A DNA stretch of 44,642 nt from Bacteroidales bacterium (GCA_021738535.1 JAIPBU010000033.1:1-44642), one strand, 5' to 3'; shown: positions 37,440 to 44,642, counted from the first letter of the stretch. The notes: a model not told the origin generated them from the sequence alone. A program made the numbers and translations.

Positions 37440-37835
37440 TTGAAGCGTAAAGCCATAATAATAAAGTCTTCATGTGATAAAAGGATTCATCTATATGTGG
37501 ATGAAGAAAACTCAAGAAGTATTTTTGAATATGTTTCACAGGATAAAAGACATATAAAAAAATTTCAATTCATTTGCGATATAATATTGGAGGGCTTAAG
37601 AAACTCAAAAGTCTATGGGAAAGCACAAATTGACAATAAAAGTGCAAACATAACTGCAATGAAGTTTTTCATAGGTCAGGAAAATGATCGGATTTATTGC
37701 AAGGAGATAAAAAAAGGAGACAACGTAAATATCATAATCGCATGTGAATTACTGGAAAAAAAGAAAAACACAAAATTCAAACACAGGGAAAAAACTGTAA
37801 TAGAAAGAATTTCTACTTATGAATATGAAATTTGA
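37440..37835 (+). CDS. diverged HigB/RelE-like toxin of a TAC module (candidate)
   Basis: A 131-residue basic protein, started at TTG 37440 because no ATG lies between the upstream in-frame stop and residue 73. The C-terminal half fits the RelE/HigB pattern: a helix (IKKFQFICDIILEGLRNS), a beta hairpin, and NVNIIIACELLEKKKNTKFKHREKTVIERI split over a strand and final helix. This resembles the ...iill.gF.KK....p..ei..A..R... end of HigB toxins. Sequence identity to known toxins looks low. In HigB-type modules the toxin is a ribosome-dependent mRNA endonuclease. The gene overlaps the HTH antitoxin gene by 17 bp, and a SecB-like gene follows, as in M. tuberculosis Rv1955-Rv1957. Confidence 0.62.
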   Translation: MKRKAIIIKSSCDKRIHLYVDEENSRSIFEYVSQDKRHIKKFQFICDIILEGLRNSKVYGKAQIDNKSANITAMKFFIGQENDRIYCKEIKKGDNVNIIIACELLEKKKNTKFKHREKTVIERISTYEYEI

Positions 37836-38289
37836 TAAAAGTAAAATTGAAAAGAGTTTTGCACAGTTATTTGAAGATAAAACCCCACAGGAGAATATCA
37901 CGCGTAAAGCATATCTTCTAATGGCTCGGTTTCTGTCTGAAGTTGAAGCTATAAGAATTGAGAGAAATTTAAAGAAGAAAGATATAGCAAAAATGCTAAA
38001 TGTTTCCGCCAGCTATCTTTCCCAAATATATAATGGTGATAAGCTGATAAACCTGGAAACTCTAACAAAATTACAGGAAGTATTGGATATCAGGTTTGAT
38101 ATAAAGGCTGTGTCACGAACTGCTCCACTTGTACTGGAAAAGGATAAGCTGAAATTCATTCAGGAGTTTTACTGTCGTGAATCTGAGGGATTCTGGACAT
38201 ACAAACCCTACAAACAAAAAATATCAAGGCCTGTATACAATCAGAAAATTAGCAATCAAAGTACAGAAACACATATAGACGTAGCATAA
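37819..38289 (+). CDS. HigA-like antitoxin with candidate chaperone-addiction tail
   Basis: A 156-residue protein. An XRE helix-turn-helix spans about 38-95 (IRIERNLKKKDIAKMLNVSA, SYLSQIYNGDKLINLETL). After it comes a ~55-residue tail, unusual for a short HigA, with an aromatic cluster ESEGFWTYKPYKQK at 122-135. In the M. tuberculosis TAC system, HigA1 has such a C-terminal hydrophobic extension (ChAD) that makes it dependent on the SecB-like chaperone. The same role is inferred here. The gene overlaps the toxin gene by 17 bp and is followed after one base by the SecB-like gene. It probably represses the operon. Confidence 0.8.
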   Translation: MNMKFDKSKIEKSFAQLFEDKTPQENITRKAYLLMARFLSEVEAIRIERNLKKKDIAKMLNVSASYLSQIYNGDKLINLETLTKLQEVLDIRFDIKAVSRTAPLVLEKDKLKFIQEFYCRESEGFWTYKPYKQKISRPVYNQKISNQSTETHIDVA

Positions 38290-38290
38290 T

Positions 38291-38746
38291 ATGAAAATCC
38301 CAAAATCAGATCTGGAATTGATTGATTTCATAATCATTAATTCAAACTATACCTTTCAGGAACCAAAGGACCAGGAGAGTTTTAATGTCAGGAAAGTATT
38401 CTCAGATTACGATATCAATATTGATTTTGGAGATACTGAACCCAATGAAAAAGAAGACAATATTTTCAATTTTTTTATCAAAGTTGAAATAAACAACTGT
38501 GAAAAGCCACTCCCAGGTTATTCAATTTTTTGTGAGGGTGTGGGTCTTTTCAAAATCTCTAATCTTAAGAGCCTCAATGAACAAATAGCAAACAACCTCT
38601 TAAAAATATCTCCATTAAGCATTTGCATTAATAACATGAGAAGCTATATTATGAATATAACTACTTACTATCCTTTTGGCAAGTTTGTTCTTCCATCTGT
38701 TGATATCAATAATCTGATTAAAGCAAAAATAAGACAGCAGGAATAA
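38291..38746 (+). CDS. SecB-like chaperone of the TAC module
   Basis: A 151-residue acidic protein with the SecB layout: alternating beta strands (IDFGDTEPNEKEDNIFNFFI, VEINNCEKPLPGYSIFCEGV), then GLFKISNLKSLNEQIANNLL. The closing segment SPLSICINNMRSYIMNITTY, followed by YPFGKFVLPSVDINNLI, is comparable to the [20 protein letters not shown] and FPQLNLAPVNFDALF end of E. coli SecB. It follows the antitoxin gene after one base, so it is co-transcribed. In known TAC modules the chaperone folds and protects the antitoxin. Here it is likely dedicated to that task rather than to Sec export. Confidence 0.78.
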   Translation: MKIPKSDLELIDFIIINSNYTFQEPKDQESFNVRKVFSDYDINIDFGDTEPNEKEDNIFNFFIKVEINNCEKPLPGYSIFCEGVGLFKISNLKSLNEQIANNLLKISPLSICINNMRSYIMNITTYYPFGKFVLPSVDINNLIKAKIRQQE

Positions 38747-38754
38747 ACAGTCCC

Positions 38755-38860
38755 AATGCCCCGCATACCAAATTACACAACCAACGGTAGCCCTATTTCG
38801 CTTTTCGATATTCGCTTTTCGCTATTCGTTCTTCGCTATTCATTCTCCTCCTCCCCCCAA
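38755..38860. repeat. AATTACG-type string and TTCGC-rich pyrimidine tract
   Basis: CCGCATACCAAATTACAC is followed by a run of TTCGCTTTTCG/TTCGCTATTCG-like units and CTCCTCCTCC. The end of the tract overlaps the last codons of the convergent nuclease gene (stop at 38836). Confidence 0.7.
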
Positions 38861-39360
38861 AGCCCTCTCTCCTTCTTTCTTGCTTTACGAGCAAGTTTTA
38901 CGAACTTTTCAGCGTATCTTACATTCGGAGGCACGGTCATAACCATGGCGTAACCCTTTTTCACCAGTTCGGCATTTACAAAAAGCCTCTTTTCGGTGTA
39001 TACATAAGCCAGTGTACGTTTATAATAATCAAGGGTATCAACATCATATTCCAGCCTTACCTCTTTACCTTCAATCAGATTTTTAAGATATTCTTTTGAT
39101 TCCTGCGCGTAATAACCAATCTCCTTGTTCCTTGTACGACGGGTTTCAGGAGCATCCACCCCAATCAGCCGGACTTTAATCCCCTTTTCACTGCCATCAT
39201 CAAGCCAGAAAGTGTCGCCGTCAATTACTCTCATAACAGGGTAGAATGTTTCAGAAGTTGTTCCCGTGTATAATACTGAACACGATGATAAAACCAATCC
39301 AACAAGGAAAATATAAATTAACCTGAATAAACCCTTTCTTAATTTGATTTTGCGCTTCAT
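38836..39360 (-). CDS. thermonuclease (SNase)-family lipoprotein
   Basis: A 174-residue protein with lipobox LSSC (Cys 27) and one staphylococcal-nuclease domain. The signature is VIDGDTFWL, then VRLIGVDAPETRR, EYLKNLIEGKEVRLEYD, YKRTLAYVY and the final RKKERGLW. The catalytic Arg, Asp and Glu residues of the family (R in VRLIG, D and E in VDAPE, R in YKRTLAYVY) are kept. It should be a Ca-dependent extracytoplasmic nuclease, useful for DNA scavenging. The gene lies downstream of the duplicated unknown gene on the same strand. Confidence 0.9.
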   Translation of the reverse strand: MKRKIKLRKGLFRLIYIFLVGLVLSSCSVLYTGTTSETFYPVMRVIDGDTFWLDDGSEKGIKVRLIGVDAPETRRTRNKEIGYYAQESKEYLKNLIEGKEVRLEYDVDTLDYYKRTLAYVYTEKRLFVNAELVKKGYAMVMTVPPNVRYAEKFVKLARKARKKERGLWGEEENE

Positions 39361-39429
39361 TAATTCTAAAGATAGTGATTATTAATTCCTCAATATTAAA
39401 CCTGTAAGCTGCCTTCTTCATAACCCACC

Positions 39430-40092
39430 CTATAACTTGCGGTCCGACCAGATTATTACCGGTTTTAACTTACCATAAACTTCCTGCATTTCATACATCC
39501 TGCAACCAAGGAACATTTTTTGTGAGGGGCAGAAGATCAGCACGAAAAACCTGTCGCCCGGTCTTTCATAATCCAGTGGGTTACCCGGACTGTAGGTACA
39601 GGTATCTTCTTCATCAGATGCCCCTTCCATTAAAATTACATAACCGTAGATATCAGTTTGTTCCTCCTCCCCTTTTCGTTTATCATAGTACTTCTCCCTC
39701 CTGTGCATAAAAGGGATATCCCCTGAAACAATCACACCTGCTGTATCTTCAGGTAAATAGATATCCTCATACCACAGAAGATATTTTTTCACAAGGGATA
39801 AGAGGCTTCTGTGCACACGGAAAAATCCATGTCGTTCCTCCTTCTCCTTCTTCTTTTTCTCAAGCATACTATCGATATACAGGTCGAGTGTCCCGGATGA
39901 ATCCAGGAGTTTGGTTTCTCTTATTAGGACATCACTCTTGTCAAAATACAGTTCCACGAGGGTATCACATATTTCATACAACTGTATAGTTCTTCCCGGG
40001 GCATAACGTTCTGCCAGGAACTTCCCGTATTTATGAGCAGCACTAAGCCTTTCTTCTGTATCCAGGGCAAGAAAATCTTTAATGGTATTCAT
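39430..40092 (-). CDS. duplicated protein of unknown function, complete copy
   Basis: A 220-residue soluble protein with no signal peptide. The N-terminal half is helical, with YGKFLAERYAPGRTIQLYEI and EKKKKEKEERHGFFRVHRSL. The C-terminal half is beta-rich and acidic: GDIPFMHRREKYYDKRKGEE, EQTDIYGYVILMEGASDEED, RPGDRFFVLIFCPSQKMFLG. I recognise no family. A second copy lies at 44165 to the window edge, with 472 bp nearly identical. The C-terminal ends differ most (VYGKLKPVIIWSDRKL here, VDDNVKPVIIWSDC there). Paired near-identical genes of this size are seen among immunity-type genes, but that is only a possibility. Confidence 0.7.
   Translation of the reverse strand: MNTIKDFLALDTEERLSAAHKYGKFLAERYAPGRTIQLYEICDTLVELYFDKSDVLIRETKLLDSSGTLDLYIDSMLEKKKKEKEERHGFFRVHRSLLSLVKKYLLWYEDIYLPEDTAGVIVSGDIPFMHRREKYYDKRKGEEEQTDIYGYVILMEGASDEEDTCTYSPGNPLDYERPGDRFFVLIFCPSQKMFLGCRMYEMQEVYGKLKPVIIWSDRKL
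39442..39913 (-). repeat. 472-bp direct repeat, left copy
   Basis: The sequence matches 44171-44642 at a constant offset of 4729 bp, with no net insertion or deletion and few mismatches. It lies inside the unknown gene at 39430-40092. The right copy runs off the window end, so the true repeat may be longer. Confidence 0.9.
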
Positions 40093-40557
40093 AGAATAAA
40101 AATTTTAGCACAGACCATACCGGCCACGAAACATGGCGATAACGAAAAATAAAAATATGTAAGTACAGTCTGAATGGTTAAACATTTTTGATGACTATCC
40201 GCATACTGAACCACCGCAGTGCTCAACTCGGTTGGCGCCCGTTATAAAACGGGACTCATGATGCAATAGCAAATATAGTAAAAATGGATTAGGTTTTCAG
40301 AGGCAATGCACATATTATTACTACACTCGGTAACTACTAAAATAGCAAACAATTAGAAATATTTTAATAAGCAACTTATTCATGGAACTCTTGAGCGATG
40401 AATGCATCTCAAGCTCGTTGAATCAAGAGTCATGAGCCAAATAGTAGTCAAATTATCAAACTCCTCAGCTAATAGAGGTTGCTATTTACCAACACATTAC
40501 CTAACTTGCATAAAGCAAGATCTAAGTATTGTCAGCATATAATAACTAACCTTGCAA
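40093..40557. other. noncoding leader with two hairpins
   Basis: A 465-bp divergent gap. CCCGTT-ATAA-AACGGG at 40238-40253 is a perfect hairpin. ACTCTTGA at 40387-40394 pairs with TCAAGAGT at 40423-40430 around an inner GAGC/GCTC stem, and CATG flanks both sides. No gene is seen. The structures lie 120-320 bp before the three-gene module. Confidence 0.6.
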
Positions 40558-40893
40558 ATGAGTAATATATCTCAACTTTGGTATTCTACCAATGAACCCA
40601 ATTGGCTTCTCGTCCTGCAAAAATACTGGGATCATATTAAGCCATCCCATCTGGTGCTTGAGAAGAGGCTTAACGAGCTAAACCGAGAAGAAATTGATAC
40701 GCTACACACCGTAGACTGGTATAATTTCTTACACGATAGCTACTTTAAATGGAAATACACTGCCCCTAACCGTTATGCAACAACGACAATGCATCTAAGA
40801 AAATATCTTGATAATAACCAAATTGATAAACTCTTTAACAACTCCTACTGGACACCCAGGAAGATAGACATGGTGCTGTGGGCTAGCAGGTAA
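40558..40893 (+). CDS. small protein of unknown function, first gene of a three-gene set
   Basis: 111 residues from ATG 40558; a TTG at 40552 would add two. The sequence is rich in Trp and Tyr: QLWYSTNEPNWLLVLQKYWD, VDWYNFLHDSYFKWKYTAPN and RYATTTMHLRKYL. The strongly patterned N-terminus, then an abrupt end (YWTPRKIDMVLWASR), suggest an N-terminal fragment of a longer protein, though an intact short protein is also possible. I recall similar N-termini on longer proteins but cannot name the family with confidence. It lies 36 bp before the DUF6884-like gene on the same strand. Confidence 0.55.
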   Translation: MSNISQLWYSTNEPNWLLVLQKYWDHIKPSHLVLEKRLNELNREEIDTLHTVDWYNFLHDSYFKWKYTAPNRYATTTMHLRKYLDNNQIDKLFNNSYWTPRKIDMVLWASR

Positions 40894-40929
40894 TAGAAAA
40901 AATCAATAATCAACCAAATAAGAAATATT

Positions 40930-41343
40930 ATGAAGACCATAGTTTTAATCTCATGTGTAAAAAAGAAACGTGGCAAAAGAAGCAAAGCAGAAGAATTGTA
41001 TATCAGCCCTTTTTTCAAGAAAAACCTCGCTTATGCAAAATCACTGAAACCTGATAAGATATTTATTTTATCAGCTAAGTACGGCCTGCTTAACCTGCAT
41101 GATGAAATCGATCCTTATGAAATGACTTTAAACGCATTTAGCTCAGGAGAAATAAAGGAATGGGCTGAAAGGACTCTGAAACAACTTGAGAAGGAAGCGT
41201 CTTTAAGCCATGATAGGTTTATTATCCTGGCCGGTGAAAACTACAGGAAATACCTTCTGCCTGCTATGCGGAACTACGATATTCCCATGGAAGGACTAAG
41301 TATTGGCAGGCAATTACAATACTTAAATAAAGCAATAGGATGA
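40930..41343 (+). CDS. DUF6884-like protein
   Basis: A 137-residue soluble protein. The conserved pattern is IVLISCVKKKRGKRSKAEEL, then YISPFFKKNLAYAKSL and KIFILSAKYGLLNLHDEIDP, with YEMTLN following. This is the signature of the DUF6884 group, found near DNA-modification and phage-defence genes; its biochemical role is not settled. The Cys and Lys cluster at the N-terminus may be an active site. Its stop overlaps the start of the GIY-YIG-like gene (ATGA), so the two are translationally coupled and very likely work together. Confidence 0.75.
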   Translation: MKTIVLISCVKKKRGKRSKAEELYISPFFKKNLAYAKSLKPDKIFILSAKYGLLNLHDEIDPYEMTLNAFSSGEIKEWAERTLKQLEKEASLSHDRFIILAGENYRKYLLPAMRNYDIPMEGLSIGRQLQYLNKAIG

Positions 41344-41978
41344 CAAGTCTCTACGACCAGGTTCACGACTTATTCAATTCGAAGCGAAGGTTTTATTTTC
41401 CTTTTGATGATGATATTGAACAAATTCCTGAAAATGGCATTTACATTATTTTTGAGAAAGGCGAAAAATATAAGCAATGGGACAGGATTGTCCGGGTCGG
41501 CACTCACACCGGACAAAATCAATTGCGCTCAAGGTTAAAACAGCATTTCATTAAGGAGAATAAAAACAGGAGCATATTCAGGAAAAACATTGGTCGGTGT
41601 CTGCTTAATAATGTAAATAATGACTATCTCATAATCTGGGAATTGGATACAACATCAAGAGTAAACAAACAAAAATATGGACATCTTATAAATAGAACAT
41701 TCGAGCAGAAAATTGAGAAGGAAATAAGTAGATACATACAGCGTAATTTGTCATTCACAGTATTTGAAGTAGAGAACAAAGAAGAGCGACTGATTTTGGA
41801 AAGTAGGATAATTTCAACTTTAGCTTCATTCCCCGGCATTCACTCATCAGAAAAATGGCTTGGACAGTATTCCACAAAAGAAAAAATAAGGAAATACGGC
41901 CTCTGGCAGGTTAATGAACTTTTAAATAAGCCTCTGGATAATAATGAATACCATAAATTGAAAGAAATCATTGAATGA
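41340..41978 (+). CDS. GIY-YIG-like nuclease
   Basis: A 212-residue protein. The GIY-YIG-like core reads PENGIYIIFEKGEKYKQWDR, then IVRVGTHTGQNQLRSRLKQH, followed by NKNRSIFRKNIGR, with a late glutamate in EERLILESRIIS. The GIY strand and the conserved Arg are clear. The second motif is VRVGTHTG rather than YIG, as in a divergent subgroup of the family. It would cut DNA or RNA by a one-metal mechanism. It starts inside the stop codon of the DUF6884-like gene. The nuclease plus DUF6884 pair looks like an effector with a partner protein. Confidence 0.75.
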   Translation: MTSLYDQVHDLFNSKRRFYFPFDDDIEQIPENGIYIIFEKGEKYKQWDRIVRVGTHTGQNQLRSRLKQHFIKENKNRSIFRKNIGRCLLNNVNNDYLIIWELDTTSRVNKQKYGHLINRTFEQKIEKEISRYIQRNLSFTVFEVENKEERLILESRIISTLASFPGIHSSEKWLGQYSTKEKIRKYGLWQVNELLNKPLDNNEYHKLKEIIE

Positions 41979-42313
41979 TTTATCAAGTATAGTAAAATAA
42001 TTGGCACTAAAATACTTAATTGATAAATTCTCAAAAATTCTACATCGATCAGATAGCAAGTTAGCGACCAGGACTCTGAAGCACCTTTTTTCAAAATTGT
42101 AATCATAAAATATTCATAATATATACAACTCCCGTCTATCAAAAAAAGTTTTAACATATATGAAAATGCATATTCGGCATACTGAAAGGGAACTCACAAA
42201 AACAAAGTTACGTAGCGCTTCCAATGCTTAAGTTTTTTACAAAAAAGAATTATTTATAGTCCATCATGCAAATTCTTTGATATCATAATTAAGAGAAAAT
42301 TTCAGTCTCCTTT
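41979..42313. other. AT-rich gap, no feature recognised
   Basis: The 335-bp space between the convergent GIY-YIG-like and M1 genes is AT-rich. I see no open frame, strong hairpin or repeat in it. Confidence 0.5.
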
Positions 42314-44035
42314 TCATTCTTGCTCATATAACAAAGACGAATCTTCTTCAATAACATAGTATGAAAACCCGTAATCGAAAGGCAATGAACTTATTGAATC
42401 CGGGATACTAGTATTATAGAACTTAATTGATGTGCTTGCATCAAACCGTGTAATTTTTTTAGTCTTTGTATTTAGTACTGAAATGGGCATGCTAAATCCT
42501 TCGGGAACATTTTCCCATTTTAATGCAAGGTTATATGTTGAACCTTTGGCTCCAGGACCAACTCCTTCACTATAAAAATAATAATGCAAAACAGGCACCT
42601 TGGTTGTATAAAGATATGCCTCGAAAAACTTATCCCAGTTTTTACCTGTCTTTTCGTTTACCAGCTCTATAAAATCACGGGTGGTTACATTAGACTTTTT
42701 TGCATGGTCCCTGTAGAAAGTCTGTAATATATCGAAGAATAGTATGCTGTCATTAATAGCGTTCCTGAGAGTATGAAGAACCATGGCTCCTTTATTATAT
42801 ACATCGTTATCATCGTGACTCCAATAATTAACTTTACCAGGACCTACAACGGGTCTTTTGTTATTTATAAACGGGGCAATTTCCACCCGGGCATAATAAC
42901 GTGCATCCCTGGAATTTTCAATCCTTTCAATAAAAAGAAACTCGGCATAGGTAGCAAAGCCCTCATGAATCCATATGTCGCTGAAGTCAGAAACGCTAAC
43001 CGCGTTTCCCCACCATTCATGAGCAGCCTCGTGCACAATAATATAATCAAATCCCCATCCCGGGTGGTTCATGTAAAAATACCCGAATGCAATGGCGGTC
43101 TGGTGCTCCATTCCCTCATAAGGAGATTCAACAAGCCGGAAACCTTCTTCAATCCATGGATAAGGACCAAAAAGCTCAGAGTAAATCCTTACAACATCCC
43201 TTGATTGCTTAAAGTGCCTTTTTGCACGCTCAAGGTTACCTGGAAGGACGTAATAATCAAGTAAAAGCTTACCCTCTTTAAGATCTAAGGTATCTTTGAA
43301 ATTTACATAATCACCTATGTAAAAAGTTATATTGTAAGGATTTACCGGGTATTGCGTAAACCAGGTATAAACCTCCTTTCCATCACCTGAAAAATGATCA
43401 ACCATGGTACCGTTTGATACAGCTGTTAAACCATCCGGGACAGATATTGTCATCCTGACACTATCAGGCTCATCAGATAAATGGTCCTTGCAGGGCAGCC
43501 ATATACTTGCACCTTCAGACTGGCAGCAAACACCTGCAAATGGGTTCAGTGCAGTATCGGCACCCCAAACAATGCCTCCCTCCCACGGGGGATCCTTTGC
43601 TTCACCAGGACTACCACTATAATCAATTGCAATAGAATACTTCACATCCTTTTCAAGTGAATCCGGGAATAATATATAACAGGCCCTGGAATTCCTTTGC
43701 ACAGCTAAATTCTTACCATTGAAATCAACACGATGTATATCAAGATCCTCATAGAGGTCAAATCTTAAGCCACCAATTTTTTCAACTGGCTGAAAATACA
43801 TATTTACCTTGCCGCTAAGACCCACAAACGGGTCAACATCAATTTCAATATCATAAAAGAAAACATCATAGGACGAAAGATCCCCATCAAGATACCCGGC
43901 CAGTGAATCTTCGGACGTAAATTCAGGATAAATTCCCGGGCGTTTGGGCTCCTCTCCAAAATAATGCCAGTGACCTACGTAACAGGAACTTAAAAAAATC
44001 ATAATAACAAAACTAAAAAGTAATAGGTTTTTCAT
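42314..44035 (-). CDS. M1 family aminopeptidase lipoprotein
   Basis: A 573-residue lipoprotein (lipobox LSSC, Cys 18). The N-terminal beta-sandwich (about 50-250) is followed by the catalytic domain. The zinc site is HEAAH at 335-339 with E358 exactly 18 residues later, in IWIHEGFATYAEF. The exopeptidase motif GAMEN appears as GMEHQ near 308-312. The C-terminal part (DNDVYNKGAMVLHTLRNAIN and after) contains the conserved Tyr region of the family. It should release N-terminal residues from peptides at the periplasm or surface. The gene lies between the two copies of the duplicated gene and ends convergent to the GIY-YIG module. Confidence 0.92.
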   Translation of the reverse strand: MKNLLLFSFVIMIFLSSCYVGHWHYFGEEPKRPGIYPEFTSEDSLAGYLDGDLSSYDVFFYDIEIDVDPFVGLSGKVNMYFQPVEKIGGLRFDLYEDLDIHRVDFNGKNLAVQRNSRACYILFPDSLEKDVKYSIAIDYSGSPGEAKDPPWEGGIVWGADTALNPFAGVCCQSEGASIWLPCKDHLSDEPDSVRMTISVPDGLTAVSNGTMVDHFSGDGKEVYTWFTQYPVNPYNITFYIGDYVNFKDTLDLKEGKLLLDYYVLPGNLERAKRHFKQSRDVVRIYSELFGPYPWIEEGFRLVESPYEGMEHQTAIAFGYFYMNHPGWGFDYIIVHEAAHEWWGNAVSVSDFSDIWIHEGFATYAEFLFIERIENSRDARYYARVEIAPFINNKRPVVGPGKVNYWSHDDNDVYNKGAMVLHTLRNAINDSILFFDILQTFYRDHAKKSNVTTRDFIELVNEKTGKNWDKFFEAYLYTTKVPVLHYYFYSEGVGPGAKGSTYNLALKWENVPEGFSMPISVLNTKTKKITRFDASTSIKFYNTSIPDSISSLPFDYGFSYYVIEEDSSLLYEQE

Positions 44036-44164
44036 AAATGTTGATTGTATTGCTTTAAGAAATAGGTATCGCGGAGAATATCCGAATCCTAAAGATACAA
44101 AATGCAGTCTTAAAACAAAATGCTATGAGACCAAAAACAGCAGACTTTTAAAGAACCCTGCTAT

Positions 44165-44642
44165 CTAGCAGTCCGACCAGATTATTACCGGTTTTACATT
44201 ATCATCAACTTCCTGCATTTCATGCATCCTGCAACCAAGGAACATTTTTTGTGAGGGACAGAAGATCAGCACGAAAAACCTGTCGCCCGGTCTTTCATAA
44301 TCCAGTGGGTTACCCGGACTGTTGGTACAGGTATCTTCTTCATCAGATGCCCCTTCCATTAAAATTACATAACCGTAGATATCCGTTTGTTCCTCCTCCC
44401 CTTTTCGTTTATCATAGTACTTCTCTCTCCTGTGCATAAAAGGGATATCCCCTGAAACAAGCATACCTGCTGTATCTTCAGGTAAATAGATATCTTCATA
44501 CCACAGAAGATAATTTTTCACAAGGGATAAGAGGCTTCTGTGCACACGGAAAAATCCATGTCGTTCCTCCTTCTCCTTCTTCTTTTTCTCAAGCATACTA
44601 TCGATATACAGGTCGAGTGTCCCGGATGAATCCAGGAGTTTG
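44165..44642 (-). CDS. duplicated protein of unknown function, second copy, cut by window edge
   Basis: This is the C-terminal ~158 residues of a second copy of the protein at 39430-40092, reading from KLLDSSGTLDLYIDSMLE at the window edge to WSDC. The frame stays open at the edge, so the gene continues outside. Compared with the other copy it has about ten substitutions, clustered near the C-terminus, where VYGKLK is VDDNVK and the last residues SDRKL are SDC. Function unknown. Confidence 0.7.
   Translation of the reverse strand, partial: KLLDSSGTLDLYIDSMLEKKKKEKEERHGFFRVHRSLLSLVKNYLLWYEDIYLPEDTAGMLVSGDIPFMHRREKYYDKRKGEEEQTDIYGYVILMEGASDEEDTCTNSPGNPLDYERPGDRFFVLIFCPSQKMFLGCRMHEMQEVDDNVKPVIIWSDC
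44171..44642 (-). repeat. 472-bp direct repeat, right copy
   Basis: It matches 39442-39913 at an offset of 4729 bp. Both copies read in the same direction and enclose 4.26 kb with the three-gene module and the M1 gene. Confidence 0.9.

Noticed and set aside
37440..37442. ATG start for the TAC toxin
   Set aside because: No ATG exists between the upstream in-frame stop and residue 73; TTG 37440 (or ATT 37437) is needed to include the conserved part.

Overview
The window reads as chromosomal DNA of a Bacteroidota species, probably a Bacteroidales/Marinilabiliales-like anaerobe or facultative anaerobe. Supporting signs are a type IX secretion (T9SS) C-terminal sorting domain on the first secreted protein, many SPII lipoproteins, a two-subunit NrfHA nitrite reductase, few recognisable Shine-Dalgarno sites, and several promoters of the Bacteroidota form TTG-N18-20-TAnnTTTG. 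I see no rRNA, tRNA, CRISPR array or intact insertion sequence.

Left part (1-28.4 kb): mostly housekeeping and cell-envelope genes in mixed orientation. In order they are a T9SS-exported GLUG/beta-helix adhesin-like protein; a ferredoxin-reductase-type flavoprotein; an MFS transporter; nrfHA (periplasmic ammonia-forming nitrite reductase with its membrane quinol dehydrogenase); an amidase-signature lipoprotein; a TonB-C-domain protein; an M49-like lipoprotein metallopeptidase; and a 1375-residue lipoprotein joining a GHL10 (DUF187/DigH-like) glycosidase domain to a zinc N-acetylmuramoyl-L-alanine amidase. These are followed by a YccF-like membrane protein, a surface lipoprotein, two metallo-beta-lactamase-fold hydrolases, an HTH-TM-SnoaL one-component regulator candidate, an outer-membrane-like protein, an M1-like metallopeptidase, an Asp-tailed lipoprotein, a CPA-type cation/proton antiporter, an acetamidase-family lipoprotein and a small flavodoxin.

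Right part (28.7-44.6 kb): an accessory-looking island. Thirteen consecutive genes from 28.7 to 38.7 kb all lie on the + strand and include two tripartite toxin-antitoxin modules. The first (29.7-31.2 kb) has the gene order of HipBST, and three HipB-type operators spaced exactly 40 bp apart precede it. The second (37.4-38.7 kb) looks like a toxin-antitoxin-chaperone (TAC) module: a diverged HigB/RelE-like toxin, a HigA-like antitoxin with an aromatic C-terminal tail, and a SecB-like chaperone. Between the modules lie an AAA ATPase, a TehB-like methyltransferase, a TrmO-like protein, a CAT-fold acyltransferase and a membrane protein. A dispersed noncoding repeat of up to about 265 bp occurs four times in one orientation around these modules.

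From 38.8 kb onward come a nuclease lipoprotein, a gene of unknown function that occurs twice as 472-bp near-identical direct repeats 4.73 kb apart, and between those copies a compact three-gene set (short unknown, DUF6884-like, GIY-YIG-like) plus an M1 aminopeptidase lipoprotein. The three-gene set is the best candidate in the window for an undescribed defence-like module. The intergenic DNA is rich in low-complexity pyrimidine tracts, short palindromes and an interspersed AATTACG-containing repeat.
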